Assembly: GCF_000166715.1 (NCBI RefSeq)
Contig: NZ_AEMI01000003.1
Location: 1-64,000 of the forward strand
Source of the DNA: Leuconostoc gelidum subsp. gelidum KCTC 3527
Lineage (GTDB): Bacteria; Bacillota; Bacilli; Lactobacillales; Lactobacillaceae
Direction of reading: 5' to 3'
Length of the DNA stretch: 64,000 nt
A program made the position numbers and the translations under genes. The notes under the pieces are model-generated. The model had not been told where the DNA came from. It searched no databases and saw only the letters and a program-made list of their open reading frames with translations. Shown in pieces: positions 50,687 through 58,857 of the stretch (position 1 is its first letter; each line of letters opens with the position of its first letter).

Positions 50687-50828
50687 ACTTATTGAGGAAA
50701 AACAATTAAAAAATATTATTGGTGGTAGTAATGATGGTTTTTTTTATCTAGTTGGTGATACGGCACATAGGTTTTTGAACTCACCAATTAAAGGACACCA
50801 GTCAAGATTTACAGGGAATAAGTGGTAA
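50664..50828 (+). CDS. Double-glycine bacteriocin-like precursor peptide 2
   Basis: The 54-residue peptide has a leader ending ELIEEKQLKNIIGG (L at -7, I at -4) and a mature part of 33 residues, SNDGFFYLVGDTAHRFLNSP at its start and a basic, aromatic end FTGNKW. GAGGAGTGAAC precedes the ATG. It may be the second peptide of a two-peptide bacteriocin with peptide 1, or a signal peptide. The sequence is not recognised. Confidence 0.72.
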   Translation: MLKIENLELIEEKQLKNIIGGSNDGFFYLVGDTAHRFLNSPIKGHQSRFTGNKW

Positions 50829-50860
50829 TCAAGAAATATATTTTAATATTAATGGTTATA

Positions 50861-50935
50861 AAAACATAACACCTAACATGACGTAAATCTGACTATGTCG
50901 GCTTCACGTCATGTTAGGTGTTGTGTTTTTTCATT
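50861..50935 (+). terminator. Strong terminator after module copy A
   Basis: A stem of about 22 bp (ACACCTAACATGACGT with ACGTCATGTTAGGTGT at its core) is followed by a T-run. From here to 51130 I see no gene. Confidence 0.93.
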
Positions 50936-51253
50936 TATAAAAATATTGATGTTAATTGTAATAATTAGCTTTTGTAATAGCTGTTATGCGTTAAAAAATA
51001 TTAATCAAAAACTACTAAAAATGTAGTTGCTATGAACTTAGTAGAACGAATCGAGCTAAATGTTAGTTAAAATAGTAGAATACATTATATATTTGAAAAT
51101 TATCAGGCATTTTTTTGAAATGTTATTGGTTGCTCGTAAGTCAATAGTTCGGACTATTTTTTATCTGGGGTTAAATCGATTAGGCTACTGTCATTTTTCG
51201 ATTGACAATACTGATTCTTTCGTTGTTGGACTAATTAATATATTTGGCGATAT

Positions 51254-51631
51254 CTAAAATAAGATGGGCAATTTTTGTAAATGTTTGATACGGTTTGGTC
51301 GTTGATTATAATCAACCGTCGTTGTTGGCTTGTTAAACCGACGACTCATGATAGAGCTGACACCGGTTCCTTGCATTAAACACCGAATACGATTTGTCCC
51401 ATGATATAAATTTAGATCAGCCAATGCTAATCGCAGACGTGGTGCGCCATAAGTTTGATAGTTATTCTGCCAAATATCATGTAACAATACTTTTAAAATG
51501 TGATCTTCTCGTTGCCGAGCTGTCTCGCGATAGTGGATCCAATCAAAATAAGTACTTTTTGGTATTTTAAGTAGACTCAGCATGATACCAAGTTTAAAAT
51601 TTTGTTTCAGTAATGAGTGAACAATTGGCAA
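51254..51631 (-). pseudogene. Truncated IS3 transposase OrfB (N-terminal part)
   Basis: The frame has the HTH_21-type region of IS3 OrfB (FKLGIMLSLLKIPKSTYFDWI, YQTYGAPRLRLALAD) but ends before the DDE catalytic core. The start marked is a TTG; the frame continues upstream into orfA with one in-frame TGA between them at 51689-51691. Confidence 0.8.
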
Positions 51632-51688
51632 ATGGGTCTTACGTGTTACTTGCGATGTTCGCCCAGCAAAACGGCCGGCAATTGCTTG

Positions 51689-51940
51689 TCAGGCTGTGCG
51701 TGATAAAATGTCGTTTTCTTCTTTGAGTCGTGCGACTGCTTTCTGCATTGCATTAAATTCGGCACGAGTCACTGGCTCACCAGTAACGTCCGTCCCAACG
51801 ATTTGGGCCTTTTTGATACAACCCGTAACAGTTTGTACAGCCAAATGATATTCATTGGCTAGGGAATTAGCAGAACGGTCCTCGTTATACAGGGCAACAA
51901 TTAATGATTTAAATTCAGTTGCGTATCGCTTAGCTTTCAT
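51689..51940 (-). CDS. IS3-family transposase OrfA
   Basis: The 83-residue protein has an HTH (RYATEFKSLIVALYNEDRSANSLANEYHLAVQTV) and a C-terminal leucine-zipper-like part (FNAMQKAVARLKEENDIL), typical of IS3 OrfA. It is intact but has no partner with catalytic activity here. Confidence 0.85.
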   Translation of the reverse strand: MKAKRYATEFKSLIVALYNEDRSANSLANEYHLAVQTVTGCIKKAQIVGTDVTGEPVTRAEFNAMQKAVARLKEENDILSRTA

Positions 51941-52104
51941 AATAAAAAACTCCTATACTTGATTATCTCGGATTATGCCCTAGAAATAAAACAGTCCGGA
52001 TTTTCAGTATACGAGCACTAATTTATATAACTAAGTATAGTATGCTAATCATGAATAGAGAGTTCAGTATAATTATTGAATTATTAGGTAGATGTGTGAA
52101 ATAG

Positions 52105-52316
52105 GCTAACAAATATTTTTTTGTATTCATGAACGTGTTATCAAAGCTGGACCTACCACAACAAACAACAAAAGTCACTAACATATTTCAGCACAAATAA
52201 TGGGTAAATATGTGAAAAATTAGGGGTTGCAATTTGGTAAACTATAAATTAGGGGGCTGATAAATGTTTATCAAAAAAATTAATTATATTCCGCAAGTTG
52301 ATGAACGTGATTGTGG
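52105..52316. repeat. 210-bp direct repeat, copy B of promoter plus exporter start
   Basis: The block from GCTAACAAATATTTTTTTG to the exporter's first 18 codons is found again at 58089-58298 with few changes. Only its promoter part (from ACAACAAACAACAAAAGTC) is shared with copy A. Confidence 0.9.
52153..52258 (+). promoter_or_regulatory. Bacteriocin-module promoter repeat, copy B
   Basis: The inverted pair ACATATTT (52181-52188) and AAATATGT (52206-52213) and the -10 box TATAAA/TATAAT-like are present at the same spacing as in copy A. It directly precedes the exporter gene. Confidence 0.8.
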
Positions 52317-54417
52317 TGTTGCAGCGTTAGCCATGATCATGGCGCATTATAATACACGAATGTCATTAGCACAGTTACGTGAAATGGCCAAGACAGACAT
52401 GGAGGGAACGACAGCATTAGGAATTGTTAAGGCAGCACAAGCGCTTGACTTCGATACAATGCCAGTTCAGGCAGATCTATCTATGTTTGATAAGAAAGAC
52501 TTACCTTATCCGTTTATTGCACATGTTCAAAAAGATGGCAAGTATCCACATTATTACGTTGTTTATGGTATGAAAGGAAAAAATCTATTAATTGCTGATC
52601 CTGATATTACCGTTGGTAGGACTAAAATGGCAAAATCCTATTTTGTTAATGAATGGACTGGTGTAGCCATATTTATTGCTCCCAATCCAACTTATAAACC
52701 AACCAAAGATAAGAAACGTTCGTTAAGCTCTTTTATACCGGTTATCGGTAAGCAACGTGGATTGGTGATTAATATTGTGATCGCAGCACTTATGGTGACT
52801 TTGGTCAGTATTTTAGGATCATATTATTTGCAGGGAATTATTGATACCTATATACCAGATAATATGAAGAGCACGCTGGGCATTGTGTCTGTCGGTTTAA
52901 TTGTAGCCTATGTGATACAGCAGATGTTGTCATATGCCAGAGATTACTTATTAATTATCATGGGTCAACGATTATCAATTGACATTATTCTGTCCTATAT
53001 TAGGCATATTTTTGAATTACCAATGTCTTTTTTTGCAACAAGACGGACCGGCGAAATTATTAGCCGTTTCACTGATGCGAATTCTATTATCGAAGCTTTA
53101 GCCAGTACAATGCTGTCCTTATTTTTAGACGTTGGTATATTAGTTATAGTCGGAACAGTGTTAGTGATTCAAAATCCAACGTTGTTTTTTATCTCATTAG
53201 TAGCAGTACCAGCTTATTCTTTAGTGATATGGCTCTTTATGAAGCCATTTTCTAAGATGAACAACGATCAAATGCAAGCCGGATCAATGTTGAGCGCCTC
53301 AATCATCGAAGACATTAATGGTGTCGAAACAATTAAGGCGTTGAACAGTGAACAAGTTGCGTATAAAAAAGTAGATCATGAATTTGTCACGTATTTGGAT
53401 AAATCATTTATCTATGCAAAAACTGAAGCAGTTCAAAATGCACTCAAAAGTTTATTGCACTTGATTTTGAATGTTTTAGTACTTTGGGTTGGCGCACAAT
53501 TAGTTATGGCTAACAAAATAAGCATGGGTCAGTTGATCACATATAATGCTTTGCTTGGATTTTTTACAGATCCACTACAAAACATTATCAACTTACAAAC
53601 TAAGTTGCAACAAGCTTCAGTTGCTAATAATCGTTTAAACGAAGTGTATTTAGTTGAGTCAGAATATAAAGAATCGTCAGCATTAAGTGAAAGAATTGCA
53701 GATGCTAGTGATATCATTATGACACAAGTAACTTATAAATACGGCTTTGGTGCACCTGCGATTGATGACGTGTCACTTCAAATTGGGCAAGGTGAAAAAA
53801 TTGCTTTAGTTGGTGTGAGTGGTTCGGGGAAATCGACGTTAGTGAAGTTGTTAGTTAATTTTTTTCACCCAGAATCTGGCACAATTATGCTAGGCAACAG
53901 TACGTTAGAAAATATTGATAAACATGAACTACGTGCGCATATTAATTACCTCCCACAAGAACCATATATTTTTACGGGTTCAATTATTGAAAATTTGATG
54001 TTAGGTGCGAAGCCTAGTACAACACAAGCAGATATTATACGCGCAACTGAATTAGCTGAAATTAAAATTGATATTGAAAACATGTCACAAGGATTTAGTA
54101 CAGAATTAGCTGAGAGTGGGAATATTTCAGGTGGTCAAAAGCAGCGGATTGCTTTAGCACGGGCTCTGCTTGTTGATTCACCCGTCTTAATTCTTGATGA
54201 ATCGACTAGTAATTTAGATGTGTTAACTGAAAAGAAAATTATTGATAATTTAATGAAGTTAACGGATAAAACGATTATTTTTGTGGCACATCGCTTATCG
54301 ATTTCTAAACGTGTTGATCGTATTATAACTATGCAAAATGGTCATGTTATTGAAGATGGTAGTCATGTCACATTATTATCACAAAATGGTTTTTACGCGT
54401 CATTATATCAAGATTGA
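52264..54417 (+). CDS. Bacteriocin ABC exporter with C39 peptidase domain (LcnC type)
   Basis: The 717-residue protein has three parts. A C39 peptidase occupies 1-140, with the catalytic Cys in DERDCGVAALAM (Cys17) and His in KYPHYYVVYGM and Asp in LIADPD. Six membrane segments lie within about 160-450. An ABC ATPase covers about 490-717 with Walker A GVSGSGKSTL, signature [13 protein letters not shown] and Walker B PVLILDESTSNLD. It cleaves double-glycine leaders while exporting the peptide. It is the only intact exporter in the island and probably serves all four peptides. Confidence 0.96.
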   Translation: MFIKKINYIPQVDERDCGVAALAMIMAHYNTRMSLAQLREMAKTDMEGTTALGIVKAAQALDFDTMPVQADLSMFDKKDLPYPFIAHVQKDGKYPHYYVVYGMKGKNLLIADPDITVGRTKMAKSYFVNEWTGVAIFIAPNPTYKPTKDKKRSLSSFIPVIGKQRGLVINIVIAALMVTLVSILGSYYLQGIIDTYIPDNMKSTLGIVSVGLIVAYVIQQMLSYARDYLLIIMGQRLSIDIILSYIRHIFELPMSFFATRRTGEIISRFTDANSIIEALASTMLSLFLDVGILVIVGTVLVIQNPTLFFISLVAVPAYSLVIWLFMKPFSKMNNDQMQAGSMLSASIIEDINGVETIKALNSEQVAYKKVDHEFVTYLDKSFIYAKTEAVQNALKSLLHLILNVLVLWVGAQLVMANKISMGQLITYNALLGFFTDPLQNIINLQTKLQQASVANNRLNEVYLVESEYKESSALSERIADASDIIMTQVTYKYGFGAPAIDDVSLQIGQGEKIALVGVSGSGKSTLVKLLVNFFHPESGTIMLGNSTLENIDKHELRAHINYLPQEPYIFTGSIIENLMLGAKPSTTQADIIRATELAEIKIDIENMSQGFSTELAESGNISGGQKQRIALARALLVDSPVLILDESTSNLDVLTEKKIIDNLMKLTDKTIIFVAHRLSISKRVDRIITMQNGHVIEDGSHVTLLSQNGFYASLYQD

Positions 54418-54431
54418 GGAGAATAGTACTG

Positions 54432-55808
54432 ATGTTTGATGATAGATATTTAGAGAGTGGAGAGTTTTATCACCGGCGTTACAAAAATTTTTCGACATTA
54501 ATTATTATCCCCATAGCTGTGGTGCTTATGCTTTTTTTGGTCTTTAGTTTATTTGCTAAACGCGAAATAACTATGAAAACGACAGGACAGATTGTACCTC
54601 AAAAAATTTTAGCAACGGTTCAATCCACAAGTAATCAAGCTATTGACCAAAATAATCTCATCGATAATCAAGTTGTTAAAAAAGGTGATGTGTTGATGAC
54701 ATTCCAGCAGCAAGAAACCAAGATATCTGCCAGTGTTGTTGAGCAACGGATTAATCAAGTAAATGAGAGATTAGATAATCTTAAAACTTATCAGGATAGT
54801 TTGATCAAAGGCGAGAATCAATTCAACGGAGCAGATAAGTTTGGGTATGCTAGTTTATATCAAAGTTATCTTGCACAAGTGGATACACTAACTAGTGATT
54901 TTCAGCAACAAATTAGTGACAAAAATACGGCCGATGGTCAAGCAGAGCAACAATTGGCTAGTTTAAAAAAGAATCAGGGACGAATGGCTACGCAAGTTCA
55001 GCAATATGAAACGGTCATGAATGGCATCCGAACAGGACAGTCTGTGAAAGAAAATCATTATCAAGCTGTCTACGATAGCTATCAACAGCAACTCAAAAAA
55101 GTTAGCATAGACGCCGAAAAACAACAACTCAAGACAGCGACAATTACTGATATTCAGCAACAAATAGATCAGTTACAAAGTGGCACGAGAGCGTATGATG
55201 ATCAAATCAGTAGTATCCGAAAAAGTGGGCCACTCTCACAAACAGCCACAACAGCTAAGCTGATAGATTTAAAGCAACAGCAGTTGGCTAGTGTCCAAAA
55301 GGAAAGCAACGCACAGGAGCAAGAATTACTCACGCTAAAAGCCAAAAAAGACCTAGCTATAGAAGATTATCAAGATACAGTTATTAAAGCACCAGATGAT
55401 GGTATCTTGCATGTAGAAAACGATAAGTTCAAAAATAAATACGTATCAAAAGGGACAAATTTGGCGGTCATTTATCCTAAACTAACTAAGCAAACATACT
55501 TAGAAGTGACTTATTATGTACCAACTGAGCAAAGCGTGGGTTTAAAACAAGGACAAATGATAAAGTTTACCGCGAATCAGAACGTTACTAAACCCTTAGC
55601 TTTAAATGGGAGGGTGACTAAAATTAGTACGGCACCAGTTAGTAATAAAGATGGCTCATATTATCAGTGCACGGCTAAGGTTGATATACCAGAGAGAGCT
55701 CAAGCACATGTGAAATATGGGCTGAACGGTCGAGTAGCGATCACTAAAGGACAAAAGACTTGGTTTAACTACTATAAGGATAATTTGATGGGAGACAAAA
55801 ATGATTGA
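54432..55808 (+). CDS. Bacteriocin secretion accessory protein (HlyD/LcnD type)
   Basis: The 458-residue protein has one N-terminal TM (about 22-42), a lipoyl-like half (ATVQSTSNQAI, VVKKGDVLM), a long Gln-rich coiled coil (about 90-310), and a second lipoyl/beta-barrel part (IKAPDDGILHVE, VPTEQSVGLKQGQ). It joins the exporter. ATG 54432 follows GAGGAG by ten bases; a TTG at 54414 is in frame. Its stop overlaps the next gene by eight bases. Confidence 0.93.
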   Translation: MFDDRYLESGEFYHRRYKNFSTLIIIPIAVVLMLFLVFSLFAKREITMKTTGQIVPQKILATVQSTSNQAIDQNNLIDNQVVKKGDVLMTFQQQETKISASVVEQRINQVNERLDNLKTYQDSLIKGENQFNGADKFGYASLYQSYLAQVDTLTSDFQQQISDKNTADGQAEQQLASLKKNQGRMATQVQQYETVMNGIRTGQSVKENHYQAVYDSYQQQLKKVSIDAEKQQLKTATITDIQQQIDQLQSGTRAYDDQISSIRKSGPLSQTATTAKLIDLKQQQLASVQKESNAQEQELLTLKAKKDLAIEDYQDTVIKAPDDGILHVENDKFKNKYVSKGTNLAVIYPKLTKQTYLEVTYYVPTEQSVGLKQGQMIKFTANQNVTKPLALNGRVTKISTAPVSNKDGSYYQCTAKVDIPERAQAHVKYGLNGRVAITKGQKTWFNYYKDNLMGDKND

Positions 55809-56064
55809 GTTTAAAGAATGCATAGCATTGAAAAATGAAGATTTGAGTGCCATATATGGTGGACAATCAGAACACATTGGTCCAAATTTATTAACTCTTC
55901 GAATTACTTCCGGCCGTAGTAAATATGAAATAGCCGATGAATTACATGTTGATCCAGTATCAATTACACGTTATGAAAGTGGTACTAGAATTCCAGATAT
56001 TAATACGCTCATTAAGCTATCCAAATTGTTTAAAACTAGTATTGAAAATATTGTTTATGAATGA
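55801..56064 (+). CDS. XRE-type protein with double-glycine-like leader (copy B)
   Basis: The 87-residue protein has residues 1-21 that match a double-glycine leader: L at -12, D at -8, L at -7, I at -4, then GG (ALKNEDLSAIYGG). From about residue 26 an XRE helix-turn-helix follows (NLLTLRITSGRSKYEIADELHV, SITRYESGTRIPDINTLIKLSKLFKTS). It shares IYGG, SE and the HTH with copy A, though other leader positions have diverged. It is co-transcribed with the exporter and accessory genes (overlap with the latter). Function is not known; see findings. Confidence 0.78.
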   Translation: MIEFKECIALKNEDLSAIYGGQSEHIGPNLLTLRITSGRSKYEIADELHVDPVSITRYESGTRIPDINTLIKLSKLFKTSIENIVYE

Positions 56065-56131
56065 TACCAAAGTGGTATCGCTTGTAATAAAAATATTTGT
56101 TATTATAATTTTAAGAAAAGGAGATAATAAT

Positions 56132-56314
56132 ATGCAAGAAAACAAATTTTTAGAATTCACGCAACTTAATGAACAACAATTAGCTAACATTGATGGTGGG
56201 ATTTTCCCAATTATTATTGGTGGAGTACTCATTACCAAGGGCGCAGTTGTTACTGGTGGAATCATTGGTGGAGCGGTTGCTGGTGGTGTTTACGCTGGAT
56301 ATAAGTCAAGATAA
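56132..56314 (+). CDS. Double-glycine bacteriocin-like precursor peptide 3
   Basis: The 60-residue peptide has a 23-residue leader (TQLNEQQLANIDGG at its end) and a mature part of 37 residues rich in Gly, Val and Ile, with several GxxxG-type motifs (GGIIGGAVAGG) and a basic tail YKSR. AAAAGGAG lies upstream. It resembles the membrane-inserting half of two-peptide bacteriocins. The sequence shares PIIIGG and a KGA segment with peptide 4. Confidence 0.85.
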   Translation: MQENKFLEFTQLNEQQLANIDGGIFPIIIGGVLITKGAVVTGGIIGGAVAGGVYAGYKSR

Positions 56315-56332
56315 ATTGGGGAGAAGATAAAT

Positions 56333-56488
56333 ATGACAAATTTTAAAGTTTTAAACGAACAAGAACTATCGGATATTAACGGTGGCGTTGTTCCTATTAT
56401 TATAGGTGGCGCCCTTGTTCTTAAAGGCGCTGGTGTAGTTGGAGGGGCCTTTACGTTGGGATACATGGTAGGAAAAGGGTTAAGGTAA
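56333..56488 (+). CDS. Double-glycine bacteriocin-like precursor peptide 4
   Basis: The 51-residue peptide has an 18-residue leader (FKVLNEQELSDINGG at its end) and a 33-residue mature part starting VVPIIIGGALVLKGAG, with GxxxG motifs and a C-terminal GKGLR. GGGGAGAAG lies upstream. It is paralogous to peptide 3 and 18 bp after it, so they are probably partners of a two-peptide bacteriocin. Confidence 0.85.
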   Translation: MTNFKVLNEQELSDINGGVVPIIIGGALVLKGAGVVGGAFTLGYMVGKGLR

Positions 56489-56536
56489 TACTTTCTGGAT
56501 AAGAAAGCCGATATTTTTTAATTTAGGTGGAAATTT

Positions 56537-56704
56537 ATGATTATAACAGGGAAAAAAGTAATAGAGTTCAGTAGTATCTTGATAGTCATATTAATGACTG
56601 TTGTCACAATACTTATGTACGTCGGATTATTAAATAGAATTGATAATTATTTATTGTTTTATTTATTGACGTTAGTTGGCTGTGGTGTGTGGTTCTTGGA
56701 GTAA
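56537..56704 (+). CDS. Small two-TM protein, candidate immunity protein
   Basis: The 55-residue protein has two membrane segments (about 12-31 and 37-54) and a short basic N-terminus MIITGKK. GGTGG is six bases before the ATG. It follows the two peptides in the same operon, the usual immunity position. No family is recognised. Confidence 0.6.
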   Translation: MIITGKKVIEFSSILIVILMTVVTILMYVGLLNRIDNYLLFYLLTLVGCGVWFLE

Positions 56705-56841
56705 TTGGCCCAATAAATATTCTTTCAAGAAAGTATATTTAAGTCGACATAGATGTAGGTTGATCTTAATTTAGAAGTGTCGGGAGGCTACCTCATATTT
56801 AGAATAATAAGATTAAAGCTGAATACCTTTTATCATGATTA

Positions 56842-56880
56842 AATCCTTGACTTTAAATGGAACGCTGACTAAAAATGTAA
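56842..56880 (+). pseudogene. Fragment of an accessory (LcnD-like) gene
   Basis: About 40 bp (GACTTTAAATGG, CTGACTAAAA) align with 55592-55630 of the intact accessory gene. It is debris of a further module copy. The rest of 56705-56943 shows nothing I can identify. Confidence 0.5.
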
Positions 56881-56943
56881 ACATAAAGACAATGTCTCCT
56901 GGAATTTAATAATGGATGATGATGACAAGCAGAGAAATAGTTA

Positions 56944-57540
56944 CTAGAATTGATAATGTTGAGTTTTAGCATGATTGATAAAAATAAAGGTGTAAGTTAA
57001 GCAAATAAGTAACATGAGCAGTTGCGCGAGAAATGTTCCGAGTGTGATAGACGTTGTGGTAATAGGTGATGAGCTATATAAGAATGGAGGCAAATCTCAT
57101 AAACAGTACGCTAAAAATGGCATTAATAAGCTACCTGATCGGATATACAGTATACTTGCTAAAGCTAAACAGCCAAAAGCAAAAGTATAAATCATCTGGT
57201 TGAGTGTTTGCATAGCGCTTTGATTAAACAAATTCATCACGTGCGATAATGAAAACAGTAAGGCAGATAATAAAATGCTGAGCTGTACACGCCATTTATG
57301 ATGTTTAAAGTACACAAGTAATGCACCAAAAATTAGCCCACGGCTGAGATATTCCTCAAAAAATACGCCTGTAGCCATAGCTAGTAAACTCATAAGAGAA
57401 CTGGGCAAGTGATTAACAATTATTTTCAAAATGTCAGGGTCGTAAATAAGAGGAAACAGTGCACGTATAACATAGAACATGATAGACATAATATAGACTA
57501 ATTTATCTAACCAAGTATCAGCAGGATGCTCATAAGTCAA
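56944..57540 (-). pseudogene. CPBP-family protease/immunity gene, broken
   Basis: The readable part has the CPBP (Abi) motifs EEYLSRG and FSLSHVMNL, the two metal-binding pieces of type II CAAX-like proteases often found as bacteriocin immunity proteins. A TGA at 57097-57099 interrupts a frame that continues hydrophobic for another 50 codons to a TAG at 56944. The 5' end is cut at an IS end near 57527-57540. It is therefore damaged at both ends. Confidence 0.75.
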
Positions 57541-57561
57541 TAATTCGGACTACTTTGTATT
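57527..57561. mobile_element. Solo IS3-family terminal repeat
   Basis: TGCTCATAAGTCAATAATTC and the following GGACTA match the left end of the IS at 51131-51165. The following sequence (57567 onward) matches the right flank of that IS (52020 onward), so the rest of the element is gone. Confidence 0.75.
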
Positions 57562-57919
57562 TGCGATTAACTAAGTATAAAATACTAGTAATCGATATAG
57601 GGTTCAGTATAATTATCGAAGTACCAGGTAGATTTTTGCAATAGGATAACATATTTTCAAAGTCAATAGTGAGTAGATCATTGCAAATCCAGAGCAATAA
57701 TAAATTTTTTTTAGATTTCATATCATTAGTTTAGAGCATAGTTAAAGCGTCTGATGAAGTGCCATTATGGGAACTAAAAATTAAAGGTGTTATGGTACAA
57801 TTAACAGGTTACTAGCCATATGTTCACAGTATGTCAGAAATAAAAGGTAGTGGGAAAAAATAAAAAAAATCGCAATAGATCGTAATTTTTATAAAAAATA
57901 TGATATATACTTTGGTATT

Positions 57920-58054
57920 ATGGCAGTTATACTATCAGTACTTATACTACAAAGGCCAATAAGTGCACCACTTTTTATAGTAGATGTCATTTTCCTAGTA
58001 TTGTCAATTATAAGAATTATCTTTTCAGTTGTGTCAATTAAACAGATTAATTAA
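57920..58054 (+). CDS. Possible small membrane protein
   Basis: The 44-codon frame from ATG 57920 has two hydrophobic stretches around the sequence QRPISAPLF. The same frame is open further upstream without a start codon, so the true start may be lost. A strong terminator follows, which suggests past expression. It is an immunity candidate at best. From 57562 to 57919 I see only repeat sequence related to 52020-52104. Confidence 0.35.
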   Translation: MAVILSVLILQRPISAPLFIVDVIFLVLSIIRIIFSVVSIKQIN

Positions 58055-58063
58055 ATGGTGAAC

Positions 58064-58106
58064 AATATTTGTTAGCACGAATGGCAGTGCTAACAAATAT
58101 TTTTTT
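58064..58106 (+). terminator. Strong terminator before module copy C
   Basis: AATATTTGTTAGCAC and GTGCTAACAAATATT are perfect arms of 15 bp followed by a T-run. The right arm alone is repeated at 52105 in copy B. Confidence 0.9.
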
Positions 58107-58298
58107 GTATTCATGAACGTGTTATCAAAGCCGGACCTACCACAACAAACAACAAAAGTCACTAACATATTGCAGCACAAATAATGAGTAAATATGTGAA
58201 AAATTAGGGGTTGCAATTTGGTAAACTATAATTAAGGATTGATAAATGTTTATCAAAAAAATTAATTACATACCGCAAGTTGATGAACGTGATTGTGG
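58089..58298. repeat. 210-bp direct repeat, copy C of promoter plus exporter start
   Basis: The block matches 52105-52316. It includes the promoter repeat (inverted pair 58165-58172 with one mismatch and 58190-58197) and the first 18 exporter codons from ATG 58246, up to DERDCG with the catalytic Cys. Confidence 0.92.
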
Positions 58299-58353
58299 GG
58301 GCTCACATTTGAAAGGTGTTATTGATGGTTATGAGAAAAAGTATGATTTGTAA
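58246..58353 (+). pseudogene. Exporter N-terminus fused to unrelated codons
   Basis: This frame keeps the first 18 residues of the C39 exporter, ending ERDCG, and then runs for 17 residues of foreign sequence to a stop. It is a deletion junction, not a working peptidase. Confidence 0.75.
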
Positions 58354-58552
58354 AGTTGCTATAAGAGATATAGCCATATTCGTGGCAGCGATACTACCAA
58401 ATATGGCTGTAGCCATTTCTATCCAAATGTTTCTGGTATTGACTGGCTTTCTTTTTATTAATGCTGTAATTTTATATATTTTGGACATGCTTTTTTTGTC
58501 ATGTACGAGTATTGGAAAAAAACGGGTTGATAAATATACTGAAAAATTATAA
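58325..58552 (+). CDS. Small membrane protein, candidate immunity protein
   Basis: The 75-residue protein has two long hydrophobic segments (about 13-32 and 33-58) and a basic tail GKKRVDKYTEKL. ATG 58325 follows AAAGG by eight bases. It stands directly after the truncated exporter start, so it would be driven by promoter copy C. No family is recognised. Confidence 0.5.
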   Translation: MVMRKSMICKVAIRDIAIFVAAILPNMAVAISIQMFLVLTGFLFINAVILYILDMLFLSCTSIGKKRVDKYTEKL

Positions 58553-58599
58553 TAATACCCTTCTATTTTTTGAACACTGTAAAGGTAATTTTTTTAAAG

Positions 58600-58835
58600 A
58601 TTTTAAAATATGAGCTGATACACAGCTGGCATATCTCAGTGGGTATAATATAATCTCATTATGTTCATAATTACTTCAAATAGCAGTAAATAAGAAATAG
58701 CCGACGTTTTAAATGTTAATCCTGTGTTTTCAATTATACGTTCTGAAAACGGGTATAGGATACTAAAATGGAGGGAAAAAGATGAAAAAGTTTCTGTTAT
58801 ACCTAACATCAACGTCATAACTTGTTTCTTTTTTG
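58600..58835 (+). pseudogene. Decayed third copy of the double-glycine-leader/XRE gene
   Basis: GAAATAGCCGA...TTA..TGTTAATCC aligns with 55927 onward of copy B, giving EIADVLNVNP against EIADELHVDP, then an insertion of about 34 bp and PNINVIT against PDINTLI. The leader region (GGCATATCTCAGTGGG) is also recognisable. There are stops and shifts, so it is not functional. Confidence 0.65.
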
Positions 58836-58857
58836 AATGATTTATTGATAGGGTTGC

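Larger units (their letters stand above)
51131..52017. mobile_element. Truncated IS3-family insertion sequence
   Basis: Imperfect terminal inverted repeats of about 30 bp begin TGCTCGTA at 51131 and end TACGAGCA at 52017, both followed inward by a TCGGACT/TCCGGACT block. The inside holds orfA and the first part of orfB in minus orientation. The DDE region is gone, so the element is dead. Full-length relatives would be about 1.3-1.4 kb. Confidence 0.8.

Noticed and set aside
51060-51257. 65-codon frame on the plus strand next to the IS
   Set aside because: It has no clear ribosome site, runs into the IS terminal repeat and has no family features.
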